Source: Ascarosepion bandense (Eukaryota; Mollusca; Cephalopoda; Sepiida; Sepiidae). From it: a stretch of DNA of 64,000 nt. The notes under the pieces were generated by a model. That model saw nothing but the letters and a program-made list of their open reading frames with translations. It was not told the origin of the DNA and did no database searches. Made by a program: the position numbers and the translations under genes. Location of the stretch: assembly GCA_037127315.1 (NCBI GenBank), contig JBBBDQ010001940.1, positions 248,001-312,000 of the forward strand, given 5' to 3'. Positions 46,281 to 59,114 of the stretch are shown in pieces (position 1 is the first letter of the stretch; the number at the start of each line of letters is the position of its first letter).

Positions 46281-49200
46281 CTCCCTAACTATTATTACAC
46301 TAAATTACACATTCCGTATTAATTTACCAGTTATTTGCTATAACGTGATCAGAAATTAAACCAACCTTTGTTCTGTTTATCCAGTATTGCTTTCTTCATC
46401 TTAATCGTATCGCTTAAACTATTTGTACGAGATGTGTTTAATCTTTCAACAGTAACAGTATTCATTTAGGTGATTGCATTTTTGTCAAGGACTGCATTTT
46501 TTCTAAAGTTTATCTTTTTATGCCACTGACCAACTTGGCACTCAATTCTGTGCCTCAATAATCAACAACTATAAAAAATATTTTGAATTCTTTTATTTCA
46601 TATAGTTTTTGATCTATTGTCTTAAAAGGGAACTGTTTAGTGGTATAATAAATCGAGTCTCAAAGATGAAGGTGTCAGTAATTGAGCATCCAATACTTTT
46701 CGCAATATGACTGAAAATTGAAGTAACTTGTGTATTCTAGGTAATAGTGTAATAGAAATAGCTAATTATAGTTATAATTACAACTAAATTATTAAATTAA
46801 AAAGAATCAATCAAAGAATTTTAAATCCAGAGAGCAACACCAAATTTATATTTTTGCACTAAGTTAAACCAACACTTGATACTGTTTAAATGCAAGTGTT
46901 GGCTTATCGTTACTGTGTGTGTGTGTGTGTGTTTTGTTTTGTTTTTTTCTTGTCAGGTAACAATTTTTCTTTAATTTGGTTCTAAATTTAAACATACCCA
47001 ATTCATTTGAATCGAATAGTATTTCAAGTGACATTCAAACTCCTGTTTGAACCTCTCTAAAAAGTAAAACAACTGTCTAGTGACGTTGTATAGAGGGCTG
47101 TGTGTTACTGTTAGTGTTACTCAACAAAAAACCAAGCATAGTACTGATCTACTTCGTATATACTTTTTCGTCGCTTTGTGCCATGCTTACAGTTGGTCGA
47201 GCATTGTTTTAAAACCAGTGTGAGATTAAGATAGTAAATGATATTAACAAAGACTTACGTAAAAACAATTTTGATACTCTTTTTTAGAAGTTAAGTCTTT
47301 CACATATCCCCACATTTTTTTTTTTTTTTACACCAATTCGATTATATTTCTTCAACTTAAATTAATGTTATTCGTATATTTTCCCTCAGTTTCGGTAAAA
47401 TGAACCGAATTCATAAGTTGTGTGTGCGTTGAAGAATAGAAAGGTACAATAATTCTTTTGCTTCACACTAAAAATGACCACTTGATTCTATTTATCTCAC
47501 CTGAAATTAATACAGGTATTTATCAAAATTTTAAACCAAACCAGTATTTATTTTACTTACTTTTCCTCTTTGTTGCTAATTTCAATTTAAATGTTCATTT
47601 ATTTAATAATTTAATTTATCATGTTCTTTACTTTAAATATATTTGTTTCAATAGGTTCTATTGAATAGAAAGAGATAGTGATATTGAAGAAATCCTTCCA
47701 TAATTTAAACATCACGACAATCATGGCAATAATAAGCTGTTCGAAATCAGCTGTTCAAAATGTTTGTTTTTCTTTTAGTTCTATTGACTAGATTTAAAAT
47801 AAAAATATAAATAAACTTATTTGTTAAATTTACTTAAATTTATATCATGAAGCAAAGTATTTTTTTGCGCGTGCGTGTGTCAGATGTAGGAGTGAACAAG
47901 TTTTGACACTTATACTCAAAAAATCCTTTGCATTTCAGGCGTTAAAAACATTCGCATTGATCAAACTTCTGATTTGGTGATAATGGCCGAAGATTTTAGT
48001 TTCACTCACTCATATAATTCAAGAAATTACAAAAACAAATAGGTACCAAAAAAATATACATGATTTAAAAAATGTCTAAGACAAAAACAATTTTTTTGTA
48101 AAAAAAAATCTTATAAATAGGAAAGATCAAAGGATTTTTTATGTATTTTTAAAAATCTTAGAAATTTTGGTTAAAATCTTTTTTGCGTGTGTAAAAATCA
48201 GGTAACTGTCGAATTTCAATGAAACTTTCAGGAACTTTTAGAAATTAATTACTTTTTAAATGATTCTTTTCTTTTTTGCAGCACTTAAAATGTTTATATT
48301 TGATAAGGACATAGTCATCTTTTACTGGCAATCAGGACTTCCAGTTGTATAAAATCTGTCCTCAATCGTAAAATAAAAAAAAAAATGCAATAAATCTAAG
48401 ACATTCTTTAACTAGAAAAGTGCAATAAATTTAAGATATTTTTTAATTAAAACAATTTACATTTTTAAATCTTTTAAACTTCTGTATTAATTTTTCGAGA
48501 TATGATCGCCCAAAGCGTGCATCACGTATGGCACCTAACTGGCTGATTTGTAATAAATTTAAAATTTATCGGTAATTTTCTAATATTTGCGAAACAAACG
48601 TCTTCGTCAGCCAGAGTATCTAAAATGCAATAAAATAGAGATTGATTAGAATATTTTCTTGATCTAAGATATGACTGGGTAGTTTAAAAAGTACCGTTCA
48701 TATTGTATTCATCATGTAATTTTTTCAGTTACGTCCTCCTTACTTAAAATTTCCAAACATCAAGTTGTCAGTAAAAAAAAGACTCAACACAGCAGATAAC
48801 ACCCTCTTCGTGTTAAAAATCTTTCTTAAATAAAGTTTTAGAAAAGTATATTTTATTTTTTAAATATATATATTTTAAGAGAATTACGTTGATTGACAGT
48901 TGTCAATATAGACGAATTTAAGGAGAAAAAGAGTCTAAGCGATTTAAATTCCATTTGAGATATTTTGCTTTAGTGAATAAATTTAATAAATTAGATTTGT
49001 AAAACTAAAATTAAAGTCAGATTTTTCATTTTCTAATAAATATGCATTTAAAAATTAGGTATAGCCTCTTTTTTTCTCGTTTGGCGGTACCTACAAATTA
49101 AATCATGAATAAAATATCAATCCATTTATATTCTATAAACTGAAACAGAATAAAAAAAAACTGCGGTGATTTTGAAAATGTGGTGCAACGAAGAATATGG

Positions 49201-49399
49201 TAATGTATGTGCCGACATAAAAAATGAAATTACTTTTTAATATAAAAATAATTTATAATAAAATTTATTTTATCAAATATGACTGCACTGCATTAACGAG
49301 ATTTATGAACGTTTCAAATTTATAAGTTTTATTTTACTTTTCAATTAACACACTAAAAACAGCTCTTTAAAAATTCTTTTAAATGTTTTTTTTTTTTTC
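46281..49399. other. Gene desert, AT-rich
   Basis: No supported gene. Contains a short (TG)n at about 46914-46931 and a 3' SINE fragment at 48494-48546 (TTCGAGATATGATCGCCC, CACGTATGGCACCTAACTGG). Confidence 0.55.
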
Positions 49400-49700
49400 T
49401 TCTTTTTAAATTAGTTTCAGACAATCTGATTGTGTCGGCCACTCTGCCCGGTTTTTTGACGCCCGACAGGCTGAGGAGCGTAAGCGGGTTAAATACTGTT
49501 CCCTGATAAATGAGTTTGTGCCTGTGATGGTCGAGACGTCTGGCATTATATATCTTCAAACGGTCAAATTTATTCACCGAATAGGCTAATGGCTCCCCAA
49601 CTCCGCGTCGAATCGCGCGTAACCGCCTGGCTGTTCCAGATATTTTCAATAATAATCCTCTCTACGGCAACGCGTTTGCCATTTATGGCTGCAGGGGTCG
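49400..49700. promoter_or_regulatory. CpG- and GC-rich island, candidate conserved regulatory element
   Basis: CpG sites are dense here (for example CCGCGTCGAATCGCGCG near 49601 and ACGGCAACGCG near 49664), while the neighbouring kilobases have almost none. The right end holds a CArG-like CCATTTATGG (49679-49688) and homeodomain-type TTAGAATTAATTAG (49701-49714). A 98-codon minus-strand ORF crosses it (49353-49649) but has no recognisable domain. No TATA box or tandem structure. It could be a conserved non-coding element, a promoter, an unrecognised exon, or a young GC-rich repeat. Confidence 0.45.
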
Positions 49701-52494
49701 ATTAGAATTAATTAGACTGTTATCACTAAAAGGTTATTTTATCAAAACGTTACGTATTTCGTTGCTTCAAAGAAAAATGTTTATTGCTTATGCTTATTTT
49801 GCTATTTAAAATTAATTTAGAAGTATATTTTTATTTATCAGTTACAGGTTAATGTAAAACTGCTACATAACATCATCATATTCTGCTTGGGGGCTACAAT
49901 TTTGAATCCTTCCTTTCATCTCTAAATTCACCAGAAACGACTTTCCACTCTATGATATTTAGAGAAAGATGAAACTATTACCAATATATTTCTCGTTTTC
50001 TCTGAATATTTTACAAATTAACCTTCTCATTATCAAAGTAGTGTCATTTTTATTTCAGTTTATCATTTTTTCTTTGTGGCTTACTTTTTAAAATTTAGTC
50101 GATCAAATTAAATGTCAAAAGAAATTATAATATTTTGGGAATCACATTGACATTTTAAGGAAGGTTTGAAGAACTTAATACTTACAATGTACATTGAAGG
50201 TGAGTAAATCAACGAATAGACACGTTTTAGCAAATGGACGAAGGAACGAGTACTGCAGTGACAAGTTACGAAACCAAAAAATTATGGAAAACCATTATCA
50301 CCTGCATCGTAAGGGATATGAGCACATACAGTCTGGGCTGAAATTCATTAATATTACTGATAATTGGGGTTATGGACATTGTTTTCTCTTTTACAGTGAA
50401 AAATTCCATACATTTAGTAGTCATGAATTCTTATTGAGGTCAAGGTTAAGATGAAATCTCTTCAGAGAGTAATTCTTTCATTTGATTTGTATCCTACAAA
50501 GATGGAATTTTCTATTGAATTTTCTAAGCCAGTGACCACTGTTTCTAATCAGATGTTACGCAAAAAGTGATAATTTTTAAATAGTATTTTTATTTTTCTA
50601 AAGAATATACTGAGTTTATAAAATAAATTATTTTAAAAATGTTACCTTTGTTTATAATCGTCTAGATTTTTTTAAGCACATTCTTTTGAGAGAAGTGTAG
50701 TTTTTATGTAAGCCAGATGGTTTGTGAAAAAATTGTTATAAATAAATGTATATCTTTTTCGGTTCAGTGGTTAAAACCCGTTAAAATTCATGAAGGATCC
50801 ATTTTCAGTTAATGAAAATTATTTTTCATATATATTGACCAATGAGAGACGTAGTCTCTAACGAATAGTGGGGAAGAGGTGGGCCTAAATTTTTTGAATA
50901 AATCAGGCTCAGGTCAGTAGATACGAGAAGACCTTTAAATTCTGCGCCTATGTCTTGCTACTTCTACTAAGATTTTTGTGTGTGTGTCTGGTACAGGAGC
51001 TTGGATTTGGTAGAAATACATTTTTTTATAAGCATTGCTTTAAGTGAAAAGATTTTAAAATTATTTAATGAGTTCCCGAACTTTTAATGTGAATTACGAT
51101 CTCCAAAGGTCAAATTTATTAATCGTAGTAGGTAAAGTCACAGGAAACAAAAAAAAAGTCACAATTAATTTATGGAGGCCGATAATTTACATTAGTTAGG
51201 GAGTCCTAGTATCACATAAGACCCTATGTGAAGAAATCCTGAAGAAGGGTGCTTTTTAAACTAAAGTTTGCCCAAAAAAGTAAAACAAACCACGGAGATC
51301 GTGTCCGAAAATAAGCCGTAAAAAATGTTTTCTAACAATGTTACTGTCACATATTTGATAGGTGGTTCCCAGAAGATCCGAATTTATGTGAAGAAAGCTT
51401 CAATTTGAAGTTCCTTGAATTTTCAATGTATTTAAATTTATCAATTTGAGATTGGGATGTGCCCACTTTTGAGATGAGAGGCTGGGATTTGTCCGCTGCG
51501 TGTTGATCTTGTTCTGTTTCTTTTTTTGGTTTTCCTGTTACATTTTTTATCGTAAAACCTGAATTTTATTATTTTAATTTTACGTTATCAAAAACTTGGA
51601 CACATGTGAATCACTGAAAATTTTTTAATTTTTCGTTGATTTCTATCACAAATTGAGTTTAATTCAATTTAAAACGGAGTCATTTTGACATTTTTTCATA
51701 CTTAACTTATTCATTATGATTATTTTTTTCAATTCGAATCTTAGATTTTTTTTGTTATCGGCTAAGACTACAAATTTCTAATTTTGATACGAATTTTAAA
51801 TGGACATGGCAGATTTTGATTACTTGTGGTGAGCAATCCACAACTAAGCAAAAAAAGAAAAGAAAATAATAAAAAAAACGGAAATGAAACTTAAAAATAA
51901 AGTTGACATACTTTTTTTCCGGTATTTCTATTTTTTTTTTTTTTTTTTTTTTTTATTCAGTTATGGTTGTTTAAGTAGACAATTGTATTTTAAGGTGCTC
52001 CGAAAAGTGTCTAAGAGTCTCTAATGTTAGCAGTTCAATTTTGAAATGAAACATTACACAAAGCCACAATAATACAAAGAAAGAATTTTAAAGACTTGTT
52101 TTTTTATAGTTTTCTTAAAAATACAAAAGACTTACTGTTTACCGCTTAACAACACTAACAGTACAACAGATGTATTTTGTTATTTTGTTGATCATCTTCA
52201 ATCAAGATTTTAAATGTCTTGTAACAAACACGAAAAATAATAAATAGAGATTAAAAAGAACTTAATCTTTCCTTCATTTTTTTTTTTTTTTGTTATTGTC
52301 TTACTCTTAAATTATTGACTAACTGCTCTTACACAGCTAACAAAAAAAACAAATTCCTTCGCTACCGTCACTACTTTTTATTTTGAAAGAATTAGAGTAA
52401 AAAATATTTTGAATAAGACATTTCAAATTCAAGCATGTTTTTTTCCTACACCAACACGCTTATTACCTGAACTCATCAAACGCAGTAAAATTTA
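49701..52494. other. Non-coding stretch
   Basis: AT-rich with poly(T) at about 51931-51954; no supported gene. Confidence 0.5.
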
Positions 52495-52610
52495 GGTTAT
52501 CGGCGACCGACCAATCTTTCTCGCCCACCAACAATTTGTGTCGTTTTTATTTTCTGTCCCCTGTTTTATTGCGCGGTTTTTAATTGTGTGGAGGTGCCAT
52601 AATTTAAAAA
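52495..52610. promoter_or_regulatory. Second, smaller GC-richer island
   Basis: GGTTATCGGCGACCGACCAA and TTTTATTGCGCGGTTTTTAA stand out in AT-rich DNA with low-complexity flanks. No ORF, tRNA box or repeat copy in the window. Candidate conserved non-coding element; weak evidence. Confidence 0.3.
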
Positions 52611-53348
52611 AAAAAAAAGTAAACTGTCGTATTTAGCATCATGGGGAATTTTTTACTTTATTGATTTGTTGGTTTATTTAGTTAAAAAAAACGCTTAAAA
52701 AATTTCAGCTTAGAGAAAAAAAATCTATCAAATAAATTCAACAATTGCCTACCACTGAAAGGTAGGTAAGTAATTTAACATTTTTCGAGAGGTGACCACC
52801 GTGATCCTTAAATTTGAAAAGAAGTTATTCAATCTTTATTAGAAAGAACCAGAAAAATTGGATGAGAAAGGAAGTAATTTAAATTTGAATTAAATACGAG
52901 TCACTGTGTACGGTGGAGGCTTGACTGTATTATCTACGACGTAGATAAAATGCGACGAGTGCTTCTCTAGGTTAAAAGATTTATTTGCTAAGTGAAACAC
53001 GAAATCTTTTAATTGGTAGAAGAAACACTCATTAATCTGGTCCCAAGTTTTCACTGCGTGCTTTACGCGTTAAGAAAAGAATATCGTCAAAAAAGAATAG
53101 TTTATCTTTGGTAGGACGTATGGAAGTTTGGCTTGGCTAACCACTAAAGTATTAAAACTTAAGTGAAAAGATGTATCGAAGGTTAAAGTAGTTAGCTTAC
53201 TACCGCTATATATGATATATTTATTGAGAGATTTTGACTTTGTCTGCGTTATTTTTTCTTTTTTTAAATCGAACCAAGAAAAGATGTATTCATTTGTTTT
53301 ATCATTGTTTGTGAAGAAAATAATTTTAAAAATGTATATAATTTAAGG
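52611..53348. other. Non-coding stretch
   Basis: AT-rich. Nothing recognised apart from a short palindrome TTATCTAC-GAC-GTAGATAA at about 52930-52948. Confidence 0.4.
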
Positions 53349-53443
53349 ATTTATTTTACTTACATTGATCAAACTGTTGTCCTTATCTTTGTTGCATATT
53401 CATGACGTTTCAGTCGTTGCACGCACCGACCTTCTTCAGATGA
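53349..53443 (-). repeat. Retroelement-tail-like repeat, family 4, copy 1
   Basis: On the - strand: CTGAAGAAGGTCGGTGCGTG, CAACGACTGAAACGTCATGA, ATATGCAACAAAGATAAGGA. The CTGAAGAAGG...GAAACGT arrangement is common at the ends of Penelope-like and related retroelements. Related segments lie at 54991 and 57836. Confidence 0.5.
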
Positions 53444-54990
53444 TTGTAATTTTGAACTGAACCTTCACTCATTCACCCAAAAAATGTCATAGCATGATGT
53501 TAAAAGAGCTCAATCTTAATAAAAACAAAGTTTTATCATAAAAATGTTAATGTTATTATTAAAGAGAAAAGATCAAATTTGTTGTTGTCATTATTGTTTA
53601 AAAAAAATTAATTCTTTCTAAGATGTTCGAAATTTCAGTTAATTTTTTTTCTGTCAGCGATCCACCCCATACTACGATGACAAACGTAATATTTTGCAAG
53701 TCGTTTTTTTTTTTTTTGGTGTTGATAGACCTTAATTTGAAAATTCTTGAAGAATTAACTGTCTGATTTTTATGAAACTGTCAGGAGTTATTCACAAATG
53801 AATGAAGTTATTTGTACAATTATTGTTTTTGCAAAATCTTGGTAAAAATATGTTATATGTTCTTTTTTTTACATCTGTTACCCACCTCCTTCAATTGATT
53901 GCATAAAACTTCTAAAAACTCATTATGTAACCCAATTTATTTTTCAAATTATGAGACCATTTTTCCAAAAATCTGCTCTGAATAGTAAAATAAAAAATGC
54001 ATTAACTACATCATTTTTAATTAAGATAAACTTTTAATTGATTTTATAAATTATATGATAGGGTATATTCTGTAAAAACAAAGTTGAATAATGAATTTTT
54101 AGAAGAATTGTTTTCATTTTTTCTTTGCTAATTATGATGATTTATAAAGTTTCAAACATCTTTTAAATTGCTTCCAGTTACTCAGTGTTTTAGGTTATTA
54201 ATTTATTAAGTAAAAACTATATTTACAAATTAAAAATTGAAAAGCTTAATACAAATCATTTAGAATTAAGATTTTTAAAATAATTAAAAAATTTTTTATG
54301 TTAAACTGCACATTTTTTTACTTGGGAAACTTATAAGCGACTTATCATTAAAAGATCACATTTTTCAATGGTTGTTCCCTGACAAAACGTTCACTCAGAT
54401 TATGTCATTTTTTGGTCACCATACTTCCAGATGTGTAAACTGATTGATAACAGGATTTGCCTCATTGAAAGATTAATATATCAGACCTTTTTTTCTTCAA
54501 AATTTCATGCCATAAGCAAGTAATATTTGTTTCAAATCTGATTAATCTAACTTTAAATTTGCTAATTTTCCAAAAAAATAACGTCATAGATGTATACTTT
54601 ACTTTTGCAAGATTTTTAAAATTGAGAATTAACTTTGTTTATAAATGTGTCAATCACTCAAAAATGGCCGAAAAATTAAAAAAAAATTTTTAATCTCAAA
54701 TTTTTAGATTCCAATCAATGATTTCTGTTCAAAATACACCAGAGTATTTTGCTTACTGGAAGTAGTAAATTTAATCATTTAGCTTTCAATTAAAACTAAA
54801 ATAAAAGCTTGAAGAAAAGTTTTTTTTTATTTTTAAAAATCCTATTTAATTTTTTGATATAAAAAATGAGTGGAGGTATCTACATTTATTTAATTCAGCA
54901 AGGTACTGAGATACCCAGAAGAGGTATGACATGTGGAACTAGAAAATTTGACCCTGGTAAACGAAATAAAGAGTTTTTTCCAATTCCAAT
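53444..54990. other. Non-coding stretch
   Basis: AT-rich; no supported gene. Confidence 0.5.
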
Positions 54991-55130
54991 TACCTGAAGA
55001 AGACCAGAGCATACAATGGCCGAAATGTGAATATGGTAACAAAGATGAATACAACAGTCTGAACAATGTAAATAATAAGAATACCTCATCTCAGAAATAT
55101 AGACAAAATTTAAGTGTTTGCAAAATAAAC
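54991..55130 (+). repeat. Retroelement-tail-like repeat, family 4, copy 2
   Basis: CCTGAAGAAGACCAGAGC, ATGGCCGAAATGTGAATATG, GTAACAAAGATGAATACAAC align with the other two copies. The ORF crossing it is incidental. Confidence 0.5.
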
Positions 55131-55383
55131 AAACAAATTATAGCAGACACATTCATTGGAATATATTGTTCATCAATTTCTGAAAAATAAAAACCTTTTT
55201 ATTGAAAATTATTACGATACACTGAGTGGGTACCAATTTAAAATTTAATTAAGTGATAATCTACAGATAAAAATGAAAGTTACACAGCATGTAAAACATA
55301 TATCAAATTATTAATATGCAGTTTCAGCTTTTATGCTTGTATAGAAAATATAATATATAAGAAAATTATATTCTTCAAGTAAC

Positions 55384-55640
55384 TCAACAGGTGAAGAGGC
55401 TCATCCCTTGTTCCCTGTTTAGGATGTGGTTTCCGGCTTTCTCTTTTCCAATCTTTTCACTCTTATGTAAATATTTGTGCACATTGTGTCTACTACTATG
55501 TCCGTGCACCAGGTATAAATAAAAAGACATCTTGTCAAGCCTATTTTTGATTCTCTGTCTAAGTGAAGGGAATGAGGTGCTGCCCGAGGCACAGGCGGTC
55601 TTGAAACTGGACATATACTTAGTATTATCCAAAATCAAAT
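55384..55640. repeat. Dispersed repeat, copy 2
   Basis: AGGCTCATCCCTTGTTCCCT followed by GTTTAGGATGTGGTTTCCGG matches 22290-22340. The remainder, which is GC-richer, is unassigned. Confidence 0.4.
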
Positions 55641-56188
55641 GCAGCAGAGTGAGGTAAGTTGGTATTTATCTGCCTCCACACAAAAGCAAATTTGACACAA
55701 GATCAGTTTAATTTGTCCCTCTCCAACACATGTCCATGAGGGTAGAAGTAAAAATTGTTCAGTCTTCCTTCTTGACTCAGTCAGAAAAATAGATGACTAG
55801 CTGTACATAGAAGTGGATTATGACATAAGGTCATGTTTGAAGTGAGAACCTTTGTGGAGATGGGATTAGTAATAAAATTTCCTTTTGGTACACCTCAGGC
55901 ACCAAGGGCTGACTTTGATGTATCCCTTTATGGGCAATGAGAGTAGGACTGCCTAGGAGAATGGCCCCTTTGAGTTCAGCATATACATTACCCCATCCAT
56001 GAATGGTCTGGGTTTCTCTGACTATAAGGATTGATTTGTTTTTGTATTTTTACAGCTTATAAACACTTTGTGAGTTATTTAAAACCAAATCATACTTTTG
56101 GGTTGTCAGAAGCTTTGTTTTGATTTTTTTGGCAATTGAATCTTGTATTAATAATTTTTTGGAGATAATGATTTTTTCCCCAGCTACA
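55641..56188. other. Non-coding stretch
   Basis: No supported gene. Confidence 0.4.
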
Positions 56189-56345
56189 AGTCCTACTATT
56201 TAACCTATAGCTGGGGGAAGAAGAGGTATTTATACCTTGGCTAAGAGTATTTTCATATAAGTTAATGAGTGTAATGAATTCAATTGGAATTCAAACTTGG
56301 ATATCTAATTTCTTGTTCTTAATTGTTATCCATCACATCACCTGC
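56189..56345 (-). mobile_element. SINE family 1, 5' half
   Basis: ACTATTTAACCTATAGCTGG, GGTATTTATACCTTGGC, AATGAATTCAATTGGAATTC (box B region) and a degraded head CATCACATCACC follow the family order in reverse complement. More diverged than the 10.9-kb copy. Confidence 0.7.
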
Positions 56346-56721
56346 ATATACCAACTGGAAAAGGAAAGACAGAATTTATCTGCAGACCCACGTAATATGG
56401 AACAAGGTTGGTTTTAAATTGCATACATTGAACTAGGGACAGAAATTGCAGAAGCACATTCAGTATTTCAATATAGGGATACACTAGGTGATATAGAAGG
56501 ATCCTAGTCCTCAACATCTATATAAAAATGAAAGATATGCTTCCTGAGGTAGGGGATGGTGCACTGGAGCCATGCCTGTTTAACACCCTATGCTCACAAC
56601 CCATTTTTTTAAAATTTTGGCAAACACCATCAGCCTGATAAAATTAATTTTAATGCAAAGGCTCAACTAACCAGAAACTTGACACAATCTGCCAAGAAAA
56701 GATGTTGAGCACTCTACCAGT

Positions 56722-57020
56722 AATCAGTCAGTTAAGTGCCATATATCATACATGCTTGGGTGAGCATGTCTCAAAAGAGAAATGACTGACTGGGCAGAAG
56801 ATTTTCCCCGCAGTAGGTTGCCATTACTTTCTGTGGTAGACTGGGTTCTATAGCCTTGGTTAACAACCAATGTGTTCTGTTATTTGACCCATAGTTGAAA
56901 GAGACAGGTTAATACCTTTCCCAAGGGTATTTGCACTGTAAGTGAATGCTACAAATTCAACTGATGTTCGAACTCAGCTCTCCAATTTCTCATTCTGAGC
57001 TAACATCCATTGCATCACAA
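56722..57020 (-). mobile_element. tRNA-derived SINE, family 1, full-length-like
   Basis: AATCAGTCAGTTAAGTGCCA, TGGGTGAGCATGTCTCAAAA, GCAGTAGGTTGCCATTACTT, AATACCTTTCCCAAGGGTAT and the box B/box A region up to TTGCATCACAAC are all present in reverse complement. Confidence 0.85.
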
Positions 57021-57501
57021 CATGTTGTTAATTACTTTCTTGCAACAGAAAACAAAACAAAAAAATCCAGTAAATGTTTTCCCTACATAATTCACTGCTG
57101 ACATCAATTTCACAGAAAACTAAAAACAAAAAAATTTCTATTCATATAATTTTTTTTTAAATTACACATTTTCATCAGTCTCTTCAATTGTTTAGAAGAA
57201 AAATAAAAGCCTTAATCTTTCCTGGTGATCTGTCAAATAACTTGAAATTCCAAAATAAAAACAACTCCAAATTTGACATTTTTTGAAAAAGGTTTTATTT
57301 AGGAAAACACCTAAAACATTTTAAGAAAAAAGAAAACAAAATCAAAATAATTTGTGTGGTGAAATCCTTAAATCTTAACATTCTCTTAAAATTATTTTTC
57401 TCTCTCTTTTTTTTTTGGGGGGGGGACATTGAGAAGTTTTATTTGAACCCATTTGTTATCCTCCTGCTGTGAATATTCTTTAATACAACCCCCTTTAAAA
57501 T

Positions 57502-57660
57502 TTGGTGTTGTGATTCAATGGATAGCAACTTGGAATGAGAACTAAGAGAGCTGAGTTTGAATTCCAGTCAAATTCATTATATTTGCTTACATACAGAATG
57601 AAATGTCAACCTACTGCAGGAAAACTGTCCATCTAATCAGACATGAACTGGAAGAGACAC
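57502..57660 (+). mobile_element. SINE family 1, 5' part
   Basis: TTGGTGTTGTGATTCAATGG head, AGAGAGCTGAGTTTGAATTC box B, then a deletion to CAACCTACTGCAGGAAAACT and ATCTAATCAGACATGA. It faces the copy at 56722-57020, forming an inverted pair. Confidence 0.75.
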
Positions 57661-57835
57661 GATCAATCAAGCATATACTCTGTGGAAACAAGGCATGCAA
57701 TAACTGAAAAGTACTAAAAATAAGAACTATATGAGCTATTCCTAAACATGGGGAGTGGAATGAGAACAGTCTAACCCAGAGATTAAAGAAAATGCTTAGT
57801 CAAAATTTCCAGTCAGTTACCTAGATTGAAGTACA

Positions 57836-57960
57836 CCTGGTGAAGGTCTGAGGAAACATTGTGGCAACAACAACAAAGATGAGGACAATAGTTCACATGT
57901 AATGGGTGCAAATAATGATAACATCTCACCACAGGATTTCAGACAGAAATTGTTTTAAGA
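57836..57960 (+). repeat. Retroelement-tail-like repeat, family 4, copy 3
   Basis: CCTGGTGAAGGTCTGAGGAA, CAACAACAACAAAGATGAGG, ACAATAGTTC and AGACAGAAATTGTTTTAAG parallel 54991-55130. Confidence 0.45.
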
Positions 57961-57992
57961 CATATCAGCACAAAGTTTTAATTAAGGCTAGA

Positions 57993-58845
57993 ATCTGTTG
58001 TTAAATGGGTCAGAGTGACTTGTTAATTTTAGTGCCTCAAAAACAAAACTGTTCTCTTTTAATCATCTGAGAGAATCCTTTTTACCTTCTATTAGTATGG
58101 CTGATGCTAATCTCCAGGAGAGTTACTCATTGCACCTTCTTGGACTAACATTTTCAGCTGACATGAAGTGAAAAAGATTATATTAAATCAATTGCTAAGT
58201 CTGCAGCTAAGAAAGATGGTTCACTGAGTTGTTCTAGACAATTTTTCTTGTGAGAATCTATCTTACATATTTAAAAGTCTACCATCCATTCATCCTTGAT
58301 TTGAATATTTGTGCCATATTTGGTCCAGTGCACTCCTACTATATATTTAAAGATTCTTGATAAAATCCAAAGAAGGATCTACAATATTATTGGTACATCA
58401 CCTGTCCCTTTTCCATCACTGTAACATAACTTCCGTGCCTATTCTATAAATACTTTCATGATAATTGTTCTGATGAACTTTCCACTATGGTACCTATACT
58501 TTATGAATTTAACTGCAGTATTAGATTGACAGGAAGGTCTCAATTTTACAGTTGAAATAGCTAGATGTAACCATAAATGTTAAGCTAAGAGTTTCTTCTA
58601 TCACACTTTTTTTGCATGTGGAACTCTTTTTACAGCTTCTTGCTTCCCAGTCAACTTTGATCTTCAAAATTTTAAATGCAATATCAATTGTTATATTTTT
58701 TCTTCTTAATTTGTGTTTTTTTTTTTTTTATTGCCCTCTCTTCTTAATAGTAGTTTTTATCTTATTCTCTAACAATCAGTAATTCCTTACATCCGAGTAG
58801 TTTTATTGCCTTGTTTGGTGTGAAATGATTAAGAAAAAAATGGCT
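57993..58845 (+). pseudogene. LINE 3' end, copy C
   Basis: Aligned with copy A from AAAACAAAACTGTTCTCTTT onward. It keeps the IRPC-type region (TACCATCCATTCATCCTTGA), AAAATCCAAAGAAGGATCTA, and the ending GGTGTGAAATGATTAAGAAA. Frameshifts everywhere; 5'-truncated. Confidence 0.8.
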
Positions 58846-58964
58846 TAATTGCAAAAGAGTAACTGAATTTTTAGGTTTTTTTTTTTTTGGTTGTGGTTAG
58901 AATTTTATTGTTGGTAGTGAATCAAAAATGCATGACCCTACACATGATTATTCTTTTGACTTTT

Positions 58965-59095
58965 AGGAGAAACTGAAATTTCCAAACATTCCCAGATGCT
59001 TGTTGTATGGAGAACTGCTGTGTGGCCAAAGATATCAAGGCTAACCAAATAAATGGTAGAAAGATGCAAACAAAATTAACCTCCAGTTTTGCCAG
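58965..59095 (+). pseudogene. LINE ORF2 extreme C-terminal fragment
   Basis: The frame can be read as LLYGELCCGQRYQG followed by a stop and KDANKINLQF. This resembles the LFYGEL..GKR..G..K.RYKD motif at the C-terminus of common invertebrate LINE ORF2 proteins, probably the family seen at 32680-33015. Confidence 0.5.
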
Positions 59096-59114
59096 GTCAA
59101 GCCAAAGGAGGTAG

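Noticed and set aside
49353..49649. 98-codon minus-strand ORF in the CpG island as a coding exon.
   Set aside because: No recognisable domain; ends in a lysine-rich run derived from a poly(T) tract. Kept only as an alternative in the island entry.
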